Shown: piece by piece, positions 1 to 7,797 of the stretch
How the letters are laid out: the number at the start of each line of letters is the position of its first letter
Position numbering within the stretch: position 1 is the first letter of the stretch
Assembly (NCBI GenBank): GCA_003552325.1
Contig: PUKM01000133.1
Coordinates: forward strand, 1-20,626
Length of the DNA stretch: 20,626 bases
Reading direction: 5' to 3'
Origin: Natrialbaceae archaeon
GTDB lineage: Archaea > Halobacteriota > Halobacteria > Halobacteriales > Natrialbaceae
Notes under the pieces: generated by a model
The model's database searches: none
Told to the model about the DNA's origin: nothing
The model's input: the letters and a program-made list of their open reading frames with translations, nothing else
Translations under genes and position numbers: made by a program

Positions 1-36
1 CTGGTCCGAGGGGGCGTGCTCCTCGGGTGTGCTCAC
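1..36 (-). CDS. 5' end of a gene leaving the window
   Basis: On the minus strand a GTG at 36-34 opens a frame of 12 codons reading MSTPEEHAPSDQ, which runs off the left edge. The acidic, polar N-terminus is typical of haloarchaeal cytosolic proteins. The start is supported by a strong Shine-Dalgarno match: the minus strand reads GAGGTGA at 49-43, six bases before the GTG and complementary to the archaeal 16S 3' end. Nothing can be said about function from 12 residues. The call rests on the ribosome binding site plus composition, so confidence is moderate. Confidence 0.55.
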   Translation of the reverse strand, partial: MSTPEEHAPSDQ

Positions 37-434
37 GAGCGGTCACCTCGAGTTGGCGGTGTCGATTTGGTACGGAATGTGAAAGCGTCCATGGAGATCG
101 CTACCCGGAGTGGGTAATCACGTAGGACCTTCTGGTAACCAGGCTTTGTTATCCCCGACCTGAGAGGCCGGTAGTGTGGCGCTACGAACCGTCACCACGC
201 CGGTTTCGACGCATCTCCTCACAATCGCTCACCGACCCGTGCGCTCGGGTAACCGGCGCTCGTCACGAGAAAATGTCAGATTCAGTTGCTCTCATAAGCG
301 TTGACCAGTACAATGGGCTTTCGGTCGGGTAGTCGCGTGATAGTAAAGGGTCACATCGTGGCAAACCGGTGTGTGAGTGTTTCGATGACACCGGACGCCA
401 GGGACATCGTGCCCGTCGACCGAGGACCGGACCC
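37..434. other. Intergenic region between divergent genes, no gene seen
   Basis: This 398-bp stretch separates the minus-strand gene start at 36 from the plus-strand DUF7344 gene at 435. Open frames here have un-haloarchaeal composition (Arg/Ser/Cys-rich, few acidic residues) and overlap the next gene antisense. Apart from the Shine-Dalgarno at 43-49 for the leftward gene, I see no clear TATA box at the position expected for a leaderless start at 435 (around 408). AT-richer patches at 265-305 and 335-350 could hold promoter elements, but none matches the consensus well. Confidence 0.5.
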
Positions 435-959
435 ATGACCGAGGGGTCGTTCTCACAGGCCGAGCTGTTCGACGTGTTCAGCAACGCCAGACGACGGCAG
501 ACCGTACAGTATCTCAAACGTCACCAGGGAACCTGTGACCTGGCTCCACTGGTCGAGCAGGTTGCCGCCTGGGAAAACGACACGGCGATCGACGAGGTGA
601 CACGAGCCCAACGCCGACGGGTCTACATTTCGCTCTATCAGACCCACCTTCCCATGCTCGAGGATCACGGCATCGTCGACTGGGACCCCGATGCACACCG
701 GATCGAGCTTCTCCCCAGCGTGGACACGTTCGAACCGTATCTCGACCGTCACCTCGAGGCGAAACGCCCGTGGCACTGGTACTACGCGACGCTGTCGTTC
801 GGTGGCGCGCTCGCGTTCCTCCTGGTGTCGGTGGGGCCTGCCGCCGCCTCGAGTGCCCCACTCGTCGCACTCGGGTTGTGTGTGTTTGTCTTCGTCCTCG
901 CGTGTGTCCACTTCCTCTCACACCGACGGCGGCTGCCGAATCCGTTCAGCAGTGCCTAG
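435..959 (+). CDS. DUF7344 winged-helix membrane-anchored protein
   Basis: 174-aa protein. Residues about 8-100 match the haloarchaeal DUF7344 domain: LFDVFSNARRRQTVQYL, then QVAAWEND and RRVYISLYQTHLPML, a winged-helix-like fold normally associated with transcriptional regulation. Two hydrophobic segments follow (about 115-138 and 141-162) and a basic SHRRR end, so the DNA-binding-like domain is predicted to face the cytoplasm, tethered to the membrane. The start at 435 was chosen because the domain begins a few residues later; an in-frame ATG at 369 would add 22 Arg/Cys-rich residues unlike the family. The gene converges on the DUF457 gene with 10 bp between the stop codons. Its target is unknown; the family assignment comes from recalled motif patterns. 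Confidence 0.85.
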   Translation: MTEGSFSQAELFDVFSNARRRQTVQYLKRHQGTCDLAPLVEQVAAWENDTAIDEVTRAQRRRVYISLYQTHLPMLEDHGIVDWDPDAHRIELLPSVDTFEPYLDRHLEAKRPWHWYYATLSFGGALAFLLVSVGPAAASSAPLVALGLCVFVFVLACVHFLSHRRRLPNPFSSA

Positions 960-969
960 TGCGGGAGAA

Positions 970-1518
970 CTACATTTGACGCTGTTTTCGGAGACCAGGA
1001 CAGCCATCACGGTACCACCACAGGACGGCGACGACGAACAAGAGCCACTGGAACGCCCGAAACACCGTCCGGTCGGTCACTGGCGTGACGATCATTTCGA
1101 CGATCGCAGGCGGTTCGAACACCTGTTGATTGTATCCGAAGATCGGTCCATCGAGGAACGGCCAGCAGAGAAACTCGGTCCCGAACGGATATCCCAACAG
1201 GAGCCGTGGCGGGAGGTCAGCGAGCAGATGGGAGAGGTGTCCGATGGAAAACGCGACCGCGACATCCAGCCGCCGCCACCGGGCCCCGAGTGCAACGACG
1301 AGTGTGATGAGAACGCCGGCGAACACCGCCGAGTGAGCGAGTGATCGCCCGCTCGAGAGGACGCCAACCCACGATAACGGCTTATCGATCAGGTCAGCCA
1401 CCTGTGATCCGACGACGACGGCCACGACGGGCAACCCCCGCGGTGGTCGTCCCTCCTTTATATGCGTATAGCCAGCATACAACAGATACGCCACGCCGAG
1501 ATGTCCCCATGGCCACAT
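970..1518 (-). CDS. DUF457 family membrane-bound metal-dependent hydrolase-like protein
   Basis: 182-aa integral membrane protein. Several hydrophobic helices (about 6-17, 28-42, 60-80, 88-105, 155-172) carry polar metal-ligand-like motifs typical of the YbcI/YdjM (DUF457) family: an early WGHLGVAYLL, then GSQVADLIDKPLSW, GRSLAHS, and HLSHLLADLP. The conserved His and Asp residues at helix ends suggest a metal site at the membrane face. The physiological substrate of this family is not established. The start at 1518 gives the family N-terminus MWPWGHL. A weak T-rich box (minus strand CCTTTTGG, about 1543-1550) lies about 27 bp upstream, in line with a leaderless transcript. It is convergent with the DUF7344 gene. 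Confidence 0.85.
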   Translation of the reverse strand: MWPWGHLGVAYLLYAGYTHIKEGRPPRGLPVVAVVVGSQVADLIDKPLSWVGVLSSGRSLAHSAVFAGVLITLVVALGARWRRLDVAVAFSIGHLSHLLADLPPRLLLGYPFGTEFLCWPFLDGPIFGYNQQVFEPPAIVEMIVTPVTDRTVFRAFQWLLFVVAVLWWYRDGCPGLRKQRQM

Positions 1519-1709
1519 TGGCCATTACTACCCCGATCACCCCAAAAGGTGTGCGCCGAATACCCGGCTCGTAGGCTGCGCCTTCTGCGCTATCGTGGCA
1601 ATGAAGGCCGTGGTACACCTGCTCGCCGACCTCTCTGGCGATCAGGTGTGCACTGACTTGCAGTGGCTACTATACTCCGTCGCAACGGCGAGCGACATCG
1701 CGACGGCTC

Positions 1710-2570
1710 TTACACGAGTCCCTCGAGCGGCCGAAACCAGACGGCGGCGACGAGGAGGGCGAGGAAGACATAGCAGCCGCGGATGAGGAGCATGGTCGCC
1801 AGGGTTGGCTCCGCTCGAGCGGCGATGACGCCAATCACGGCAAACGCCACGACGGCGAGCACGGCCCCGACCGGAAACGTCCCGAGCGCGACCAGTGCAA
1901 TCACGACGGCCAACCCCGCAACCATGAGCCCGTATGCCGCAGTGTAGGCCCGCTCGCGGCCAATGACCACCGCCACCGTGCGCTTGTCGATCGACCGATC
2001 GTAGTCGAAATCTTTCGTGTCGTCGATCACCTTGATCCCCGAGAGGACGAGCAAAAAGACGACGGCAAAGGCAACCGGCACCGCCTCGAGCGCCATCGCC
2101 TGGACGTAAAAACCGCCGAGAATACTCAGCGCAATGCCCGCAGGATACCCCATCGTCGCCGAAATCGGGTGCATATCCAGTTGCGGAGCGTGATGGTAGG
2201 CGATGAGCCAGGTTGGGAGGGTGAGTACGACGGCGACCCAATCGACCACGACGAAAAGCACGACACAACACAGGGCAAACAGGCTACTGGAGGCGACCAG
2301 CCCGAGTCGACAGCCGGCAACGGTCAGGGGGTGGTCGTCGTCTTCCCCACGGAGGTGAAAGTCGACGTAGCCGTCTTTCACGTGGGCCGTATAGACGGCG
2401 GCGAACATCGCGACGACGTGGACCGTCGCCGCGACGGGGTCAGTGCCGGTTGCGAGGACGGCACCGAACAGGGAGGCTGCCAGTGGCGGCAACATGAACA
2501 CTGGATGGACCTGTGACCAGAACGCCCGGCCGGTTGCCTCGAGTCCAGTGCCATGTCTCGCCAGGGCCAT
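1710..2570 (-). CDS. UbiA family prenyltransferase
   Basis: 286-aa polytopic membrane protein of the UbiA superfamily, which transfers a prenyl group to an acceptor (quinone, haem or archaeal lipid precursors). About eight hydrophobic helices are visible. The first Asp-rich motif is KDGYVDFHLRGEDD (K65, D66, D70, E76, D77). The second is DDTKDFDYD (D183, D184, D187, D191), followed by KRTVAVVIG. These bind Mg-diphosphate in the family. The start at 2570 is chosen over the in-frame ATG at 2594 because a TATA-like CTTATG (minus strand, 2594-2599) is centred about 27 bp upstream of 2570, giving a leaderless mRNA; it would lie inside the longer version. The acceptor cannot be told from sequence, and it is not clearly the DGGGP synthase or menaquinone MenA type. 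Confidence 0.88.
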   Translation of the reverse strand: MALARHGTGLEATGRAFWSQVHPVFMLPPLAASLFGAVLATGTDPVAATVHVVAMFAAVYTAHVKDGYVDFHLRGEDDDHPLTVAGCRLGLVASSSLFALCCVVLFVVVDWVAVVLTLPTWLIAYHHAPQLDMHPISATMGYPAGIALSILGGFYVQAMALEAVPVAFAVVFLLVLSGIKVIDDTKDFDYDRSIDKRTVAVVIGRERAYTAAYGLMVAGLAVVIALVALGTFPVGAVLAVVAFAVIGVIAARAEPTLATMLLIRGCYVFLALLVAAVWFRPLEGLV

Positions 2571-2593
2571 ACCCGTGGTAAGGTGGCACGTCA

Positions 2594-2600
2594 CATAAGT
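2594..2600 (-). promoter_or_regulatory. TATA-like box of the UbiA gene
   Basis: The minus strand reads ACTTATG here, centred about 27 bp before the ATG at 2570. This is the spacing expected for a haloarchaeal leaderless promoter. It also falls within the alternative upstream coding extension, so it argues for the 2570 start. Confidence 0.45.
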
Positions 2601-2646
2601 TCACGTGCCTTCCCGCGGTCGATTTCTTCGCTATCCCATCCCGTCG

Positions 2647-3567
2647 TCACCGGGCGAGATACGCGATCCCGTCTGGATGCAGCTCAGTGTCGTACCGAGT
2701 GGTTTCAGTCCAGTCGTGACAGTCAATCACGCTCACGTCGTTCGTCTTGTTGTTGGCGACGAACGCTCGGTCACCTGCCTCGTCGAAAACCGTCCCGCCG
2801 GGCCAGATACCTACCGGAACCCGGGCGATCTCCCAGGGTCGTTGCTCCCCGTCACGAACGTGCTGGACGTCGATCACGGACACGTCGTTGCCCTCCCGAT
2901 TTGGCACCAGCACGTAACGGTCTGTGGGTGAAGAGACCACCCGAATCGGGTTCTCCCCGAGCAGTGTGCGACCGGTGGTCTCGAGCGTCTCCGGATCGAG
3001 TATCGTGAGGCGGCTGTCGTTCTGGTTGGCGACTAACACACCCGCATCCGGGTGCACATCGATGCCTTCGGGTTCCTCGCCGACGACGGGATCACCCAGT
3101 ATTCGTCGCTCGGCACAGTCGATGGCCGTCACACTCTCGCTCCCGATATTGGCGACGAACGCCCGCTCTTCGTTCGGCGTGATCGCCACCATGTGAGATT
3201 TGTCCTGGTGGGTGGGAAACTGCGTCAGAATCTCGTCAGTCTCGATATCGATCACGTACACGAGCGAACTGTACGTGGACGCAAGCCAGAGTTCACCGGC
3301 CTCCGCACGCACGGCGAGGCCGTGTGGGAAGTCGAACCCCTCGTGTTCGATTCGCTCGAGGAGCGACCAGGTGTCGGTATCGAAGACGAGCATCGACCCA
3401 CCCAGTGAACACGTGACGTATGCCTTCTCGCCGTCCGGCGTGAGCGTGATTTCGTGGGGGTTGAAATCCGTCTCGACGACCGTCTCCGTCTCACCAGTCT
3501 CCGCGTCGAGCACCGACATCGTATCCGAGTCCTTGTTCAACACGAGCAGCGCATCGTTGTCTCCCAT
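2647..3567 (-). CDS. YncE-like / YVTN beta-propeller protein
   Basis: 306-aa protein made of about seven repeats of 40-45 residues, with the YVTN signature: LLVLNKDSDTMSVLDAETGE, AYVTCSLGGSMLVFD, AFVANIGSESVTAID, VLVANQNDSRLTILD, VLVPNREGNDVSVID and AFVANNKTNDVSVID. This is a seven-bladed propeller. No signal peptide or membrane helix is seen, so it is probably cytoplasmic, unlike many exported family members. Such proteins are scaffolds or binding modules, and no catalytic residue can be named. The start at 3567 (MGDNDALLV) is supported by a TATA-like CTTAGG (minus strand, 3592-3597) centred 27 bp upstream. An in-frame ATG at 3621 would add 18 residues across that box. It lies 60 bp downstream of the unknown gene at 3628-4119 on the same strand. 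Confidence 0.85.
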   Translation of the reverse strand: MGDNDALLVLNKDSDTMSVLDAETGETETVVETDFNPHEITLTPDGEKAYVTCSLGGSMLVFDTDTWSLLERIEHEGFDFPHGLAVRAEAGELWLASTYSSLVYVIDIETDEILTQFPTHQDKSHMVAITPNEERAFVANIGSESVTAIDCAERRILGDPVVGEEPEGIDVHPDAGVLVANQNDSRLTILDPETLETTGRTLLGENPIRVVSSPTDRYVLVPNREGNDVSVIDVQHVRDGEQRPWEIARVPVGIWPGGTVFDEAGDRAFVANNKTNDVSVIDCHDWTETTRYDTELHPDGIAYLAR

Positions 3568-3627
3568 GGCTGTCCGAACAGACTCGAGGATCCTAAGGGT
3601 ACGACTACCAGCAACGTACACACACCG

Positions 3628-4119
3628 TCAGTCGACACGAAACGGACTCGGACGTGCCGTCCAGTCCCACCCCGGCAACCGCTCCTGGAAGCCAGCCGCG
3701 AGCGCCGCCTCGAGGTCGTCGACCCCGGCGTTTTCGTCGGCAGGGCCGTGAACGTGGACATCGGCGTAGTGGAAGGTCGCCTCGCCGAGTGTGCGAAGCG
3801 GTTGGGTTCCGGAAATCGTGGCAGCCAGCTCTCGGCCGAGAATTTCGTCCACGATGAAGCCGGGATAATCACCTTCGACGTCCAGCTCGCGGAGGACGCT
3901 GACGAGGGCCGCGACGTTGACCGCGAGATCACCGTCAGCGAACACGTCGTCGACGGCCGAGCGATACTGTGCTTCAGTGACGGCATCGACGTCGGTCTCG
4001 AAGATGTCGCCGAGTTCGTCTCGGACGTCGTTGATCAGGGGAACGATTCGGTCGGCACGGTCGGCGACCCAGTCACGTTCGACACGAACGCGCTCGGGCG
4101 TCATGGTGAAGTCGCTCAT
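3628..4119 (-). CDS. Hypothetical acidic protein, family not recognised
   Basis: 163-aa protein beginning MSDFTMTPERVRVERDWVADRAD. It is strongly acidic and mostly helical (about 15-60 and 65-120). It ends in a distinct segment with FHYADVHVHGPADENAGVDDLEAALAAGFQERLPGWDW, which looks conserved because of its His, Trp and Gly content. There is no Cys, signal peptide or membrane helix, so it is soluble. I do not recognise the family. The codon bias and composition are clearly those of a real haloarchaeal gene. The start at 4119 is preferred; an in-frame ATG at 4143 would add MLRSPLAG and sits closer to the TATA box at 4176-4185, so it remains possible. The beta-propeller gene follows 60 bp downstream and may be linked functionally. 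Confidence 0.75.
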   Translation of the reverse strand: MSDFTMTPERVRVERDWVADRADRIVPLINDVRDELGDIFETDVDAVTEAQYRSAVDDVFADGDLAVNVAALVSVLRELDVEGDYPGFIVDEILGRELAATISGTQPLRTLGEATFHYADVHVHGPADENAGVDDLEAALAAGFQERLPGWDWTARPSPFRVD

Positions 4120-4468
4120 GCCAGCCAATGGTGACCGGAGCATCCTGTGTGTTCCGACCCCGACTATTGCGAAGGCTTTTATATGATGCATGGAATAGGC
4201 TCGAGTAAGCGGGTTCTCCCTGGAATCTTCCCGTACGACCCAGGATAACCGACCTGGATGTGTGCACATCGGTGCACAGAGCACACTCAACGATGATTCA
4301 CACCCGGATACCACCAGTAGAGAAGACGATGGTGAATCGGTCACGGACGTCGCCTCTCAGCAAACAGCCATTTCGGACGGGCGTGGGTGGCACCACCCCG
4401 TCGTCGTTTCAACACCCCGTGGAATCCGGCTTCCGGCGACGAGTTCACGCAAGCCACCTCTGGCGATT
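4120..4468. other. Divergent promoter region between 163-aa gene and fttA
   Basis: A 349-bp divergent intergenic region. It holds a near-symmetric TATA element (CTTTTATATG on plus, 4176-4185; CATATAAAAG on minus) and a cluster of short palindromes at 4257-4277. The frame upstream of fttA stays open from 4262, but the extra 69 residues are Arg/Ser/Thr-rich and not family-like, so this is judged leader rather than coding. No TATA box lies about 27 bp before the fttA ATG at 4469, so the fttA transcript probably starts further upstream. Confidence 0.5.
4176..4185 (-). promoter_or_regulatory. TATA box, probably driving the 163-aa gene, possibly also fttA
   Basis: The minus strand reads CATATAAAAG, a good match to the haloarchaeal TATA consensus. 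A start site about 27 bp away would be near 4153, giving a leader of about 10 or 34 nt for the ATGs at 4143 or 4119. Read on plus, CTTTTATATG is also TATA-like and would start transcription near 4207, leaving a leader of about 260 nt for fttA. Confidence 0.55.
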
Positions 4469-6412
4469 ATGAGTACTGTAGAGCAGCAACTCGACGATCT
4501 GCAAGCAACGATCACGAGCGAGCTTCCGAACGATATCTCGGTCTCCTCGGTGAAATACGAAGGACCAGAACTGGTCATCTACACACGCGATCCGAAGAAG
4601 TTCGCTCGCAAAGGCGACCTCGTGCGCAAGCTCGCGAGCAAACTCAGAAAACGGATCACGATCCGACCCGACCCGGGCGTCCTCTCACCACCGACCGAGG
4701 CCCGGGCCGAAATCGAGAGCGTGATCCCTGAGGAAGCGGGCGTTACGGACCTCGATTTCCACGTCGATACCGGCGAGGTCGTCATCGAAGCCGAAAAGCC
4801 CGGGATGGTCATCGGCCGTCACGGCTCCACCCTCCGTGAGATCACGAAATCAGTCGGCTGGACGCCCGAAGTCGTCCGCACCCCGCCGATCGAATCCTCG
4901 ACGGTCTCCAACGTTCGCAACTTCCTCAAACAGGAACGCGACGACAGACGGAACATCTTAGAGCGGGTCGGTCGCCAAATCCACCGCGAGGAGATGTCCG
5001 ACGACGAGTGGGTTCGGATCACCACACTCGGCTGCTGCCGTGAAGTCGGCCGTGCCGCGTTCATCCTCTCGACGCCCGAAACCCGGATTCTCATCGACTG
5101 TGGTGACAAACCAGGAGCCGACGGCGAGGTGCCGTACCTCCAGGTTCCGGAAGCCCTCGGAGCCGGCGCACAGACCATCGACGCGGTCGTGTTGACCCAC
5201 GCCCACCTCGACCACTCCGCGTTTATTCCGCTGCTGTTCAAATACGGCTACGACGGACCGATTTACTGCACCGAGCCGACGCGTGACCTCATGGGCCTGT
5301 TGACCCTCGACTACCTCGACGTCGCCGCAAAAGAGGGGCGAGCACCACCCTACGAGAGCGAGATGGTCCGTGAAGCCATCAAACACTGCATCCCACTCGA
5401 GTACGGCGACGTCACCGACATCGCCCCGGACGTGAAACTCACGTTCCACAACGCCGGCCACATCCTCGGCTCGGCCGTCTCACACTTCCACATCGGCGAC
5501 GGCCTCTACAACGTCTGTTTCTCGGGGGACATCCACTACAAGGATACCCGCCTGTTCAACGGCGCGACGAACGACTTCCCACGGGTCGAGACCCTCGTGC
5601 TCGAGTCGACCTACGGTGGACGGAACGATTACCAGACCGACCAGGAAGACTCCGAACGGAAACTCAAAGAAGTCATCAAGCAGACCGCCGATCGGGGCGG
5701 GAAGGTGGTGATTCCGGCGTTCGCCGTCGGTCGGTCCCAGGAGATCATGCTCGTCATCGAAGAAGCCATGCGCAATGGTGATATTCCCGAGATGCCAGTT
5801 CACCTCGACGGGATGATCTGGGAGGCGACGGCGATTCACACGACCTATCCGGAGTATCTGCGCGACGACCTCCGAGATCGAATCTTCCACGACGACGAAA
5901 ACCCGTTCCTCGCCGAGCAGTTCAACCACATCGATGAAGGAGAAGACGAACGTGAGGAGGTCGCAAGCGGTGGCCCCTGTATCGTGCTCTCGACGTCCGG
6001 GATGGTGACCGGCGGCCCAATTATGTCCTGGCTCTCACACGTCGGCCCCGACCCGGACTCGACGCTGTTGTTCGTCGGCTATCAGGCCCAGGGAACCCTC
6101 GGCCGCCGTATTCAGAACGGGTGGGACGAGATTCCGACCAGCGAAGTCGGCTCCAGAGGCCGAAACGGCAACGGTGGGGGGCGAGGGACCCTCCAGCTCA
6201 ACATGCACGTCGAAACCGTCGACGGCTTCTCCGGCCACGCCGACCGCGCTGGCCTCGAGAACTTCGTCAGGACGATGAACCCACGTCCGGAAAAAGTGCT
6301 CTGTGTCCACGGTGACGAACGCTCGACCCAGGACCTCTCCTCTGCGCTGTACCACGAGTTCAACATGCGGACGTTCGCCCCCAAGAACCTCGAGACGTTC
6401 CGGTTCAGGTAG
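4469..6412 (+). CDS. fttA: Transcription termination factor FttA / beta-CASP ribonuclease aCPSF1
   Basis: 647-aa archaeal CPSF73 homologue that binds U-rich transcript ends, cleaves nascent RNA and terminates RNA polymerase. The N-terminal KH-like domains (about 1-150) include GMVIGRHGSTLREI. The metallo-beta-lactamase core carries the zinc motif HAHLDH (H244, H246, D248, H249), GHILGSA (H331) and GDIHY (D354). A beta-CASP insert follows, then GFSGHAD (H590) and CVHGDE (H614), so all metal ligands are intact and the enzyme should be active. Length matches the family (about 630-650 aa). The ATG at 4469 gives the family N-terminus; the frame is open from 4262, but that extension looks non-coding. 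Unusually, residues 563-573 form a Gly/Arg-rich insert. It is divergent from the 163-aa gene and followed by a U-tract hairpin. Confidence 0.95.
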   Translation: MSTVEQQLDDLQATITSELPNDISVSSVKYEGPELVIYTRDPKKFARKGDLVRKLASKLRKRITIRPDPGVLSPPTEARAEIESVIPEEAGVTDLDFHVDTGEVVIEAEKPGMVIGRHGSTLREITKSVGWTPEVVRTPPIESSTVSNVRNFLKQERDDRRNILERVGRQIHREEMSDDEWVRITTLGCCREVGRAAFILSTPETRILIDCGDKPGADGEVPYLQVPEALGAGAQTIDAVVLTHAHLDHSAFIPLLFKYGYDGPIYCTEPTRDLMGLLTLDYLDVAAKEGRAPPYESEMVREAIKHCIPLEYGDVTDIAPDVKLTFHNAGHILGSAVSHFHIGDGLYNVCFSGDIHYKDTRLFNGATNDFPRVETLVLESTYGGRNDYQTDQEDSERKLKEVIKQTADRGGKVVIPAFAVGRSQEIMLVIEEAMRNGDIPEMPVHLDGMIWEATAIHTTYPEYLRDDLRDRIFHDDENPFLAEQFNHIDEGEDEREEVASGGPCIVLSTSGMVTGGPIMSWLSHVGPDPDSTLLFVGYQAQGTLGRRIQNGWDEIPTSEVGSRGRNGNGGGRGTLQLNMHVETVDGFSGHADRAGLENFVRTMNPRPEKVLCVHGDERSTQDLSSALYHEFNMRTFAPKNLETFRFR

Positions 6413-6472
6413 GTGGGTCGATCCGTCGACACCACCCGAAGGCGAACACTCTTGTTCCGGTGTGAATAGCGA

Positions 6473-6488
6473 GTTGTTTTTTAACAAC
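6473..6488 (+). terminator. U-rich hairpin downstream of fttA
   Basis: The stem GTTGTT pairs with AACAAC around a TTTT loop, and the strand carries a run of six T (6477-6482), 60 bp after the fttA stop codon. Archaeal termination occurs at U-rich tracts, helped by FttA itself. The same TTTTTTAA could alternatively be a promoter element for the dehydrogenase gene at 6556, but its spacing (about 75 bp) is longer than usual. Confidence 0.45.
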
Positions 6489-6555
6489 AGTTGATTTCGG
6501 CTTCACAGCAACGTTTACGACGAGATTCGTGGTGGATTCTTCGGGTCGAAACCAA

Positions 6556-7722
6556 ATGGCAATGAACGCCGTGGTCTATCAAGGACCACACGACGTCGCG
6601 ATCGAAGAAGTAGAAGAACCGGAACTCGAACACGAGAACGATATCCTCGTCGATATCACGACCTCCTGTATCTGTGGATCAGACCTCCACATGTACGAGG
6701 GGCGGACGGCCGCGGATCCAGGCATCGTGTTCGGACACGAAAACATGGGCATCGTCAGCGAAGTCGGTGACGCCGTCACGACACTCGAGGAAGGCGACCG
6801 CGTGGTCATGCCGTTCAACGTCGCCTGTGGGTTCTGTCAGAACTGCGAAGACGGCTATACTGGCTTTTGTACCAACGTCAATCCGGGCTTCGCTGGCGGG
6901 GCCTACGGGTACGTCGCCATGGGGCCGTACAAGGGCGGCCAGGCGGAGAAATTACGCGTCCCGTTCGCCGACTTCAACGCCCTCAAACTCCCCGAGGGAG
7001 ACGAACACGAGGATGCCTTCGCACTGCTCGCGGACATCTTCCCGACGGGCTGGCACGGCACCCGGTTAGCGAACCTCGAGCCAGGCGAATCGATCGCCAT
7101 CTTCGGTGGTGGCCCCGTCGGGCTGATGGCGACCTACAGTGCCATGATTCAGGGAGCCTCCGAGATTTATACCGTCGACCGCGAGCCAAGCCGCCTCGAG
7201 CTCGCCGAGAAACACTGTGATGCCCACGCGATCAACTTCGAGGAGGGCGATCCGGTCGAACAGATCAAAGACGCACACGGCGGTGAAGTCGACAAAGGCG
7301 TCGACGCCGTTGGGTACCAGGCGATCGACCCGGAGACCGACCCCGGGGACGACGCCTACGATCCGGCTCGAGAGAACCCCGCGGTCGTATTGAACCAACT
7401 GATTCAGACGGTCCGCCCAACGGGTCAGATCGGCGTCCCCGGGTTGTACGTCCCCTCGGATCCAGGGGCACCGGACGAGATGGCCGCCCAGGGTCGCCTC
7501 GGCATCGACTTCGGGAAACTCTTCGAGAAAGGCCACAAGTTCGGGACCGGACAGTGTAACGTCAAACAGTACAACCGGCAGCTCCGCGATATGATCATCG
7601 AAGGGCGGGCCGACCCCAGCTGGGTCGTCTCTCACCGTGTCGACCTCGAGCAAGCGCCCGAGATGTACCAGAAATTCGATGACCGAGAAGAAGGCGTGAC
7701 GAAAGTGTTGCTCGAGCCCTAA
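6556..7722 (+). CDS. Zinc-dependent dehydrogenase, formaldehyde dehydrogenase/dismutase-like
   Basis: 388-aa medium-chain zinc dehydrogenase, closest in pattern to glutathione-independent formaldehyde dehydrogenase of Pseudomonas putida. Shared stretches include GYTGFCTNVNPGFAGGAYGYVAMGPYKGGQAE (read in two parts), PFADFNALKLP, and a late TGQCNVKQYNR. Catalytic zinc ligands are C40 (ICGSD), H61 (GHEN) and D160 (LLADIFPTGWHG). The structural zinc Cys are C91, C94, C97 and C105. The Rossmann motif is GGGPVGLM, with VDR after strand 2, favouring NAD. The likely reaction is NAD-linked oxidation of formaldehyde or a small aldehyde/alcohol; the substrate is inferred. The start at 6556 (MAMNAVVYQG) was chosen; 6562 is equally possible, and 6529 adds an atypical leader. 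A weak TATA-like GTTTACG lies near 6512. Confidence 0.88.
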   Translation: MAMNAVVYQGPHDVAIEEVEEPELEHENDILVDITTSCICGSDLHMYEGRTAADPGIVFGHENMGIVSEVGDAVTTLEEGDRVVMPFNVACGFCQNCEDGYTGFCTNVNPGFAGGAYGYVAMGPYKGGQAEKLRVPFADFNALKLPEGDEHEDAFALLADIFPTGWHGTRLANLEPGESIAIFGGGPVGLMATYSAMIQGASEIYTVDREPSRLELAEKHCDAHAINFEEGDPVEQIKDAHGGEVDKGVDAVGYQAIDPETDPGDDAYDPARENPAVVLNQLIQTVRPTGQIGVPGLYVPSDPGAPDEMAAQGRLGIDFGKLFEKGHKFGTGQCNVKQYNRQLRDMIIEGRADPSWVVSHRVDLEQAPEMYQKFDDREEGVTKVLLEP

Positions 7723-7797
7723 CACGGGGCTTTCTGGGCCTCGTCGGTGTCGGTTCCCCAACGCGGTGACCGCCAAATGGGGACCGAGACGGTATTT

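Noticed and set aside
1595..1786. 63-codon plus-strand frame starting MAMKAVVHLLADLSGD
   Set aside because: The first half looks protein-like, but it ends in a run of Arg/Gly that is antisense to the UbiA C-terminus, and there is no motif or promoter.
4262..4468. In-frame 69-codon extension of FttA
   Set aside because: The extension is rich in Ser, Thr, Arg and Pro, not like the known FttA N-terminus, and the ATG at 4469 gives the normal family length and start (MSTVEQQLDDL).
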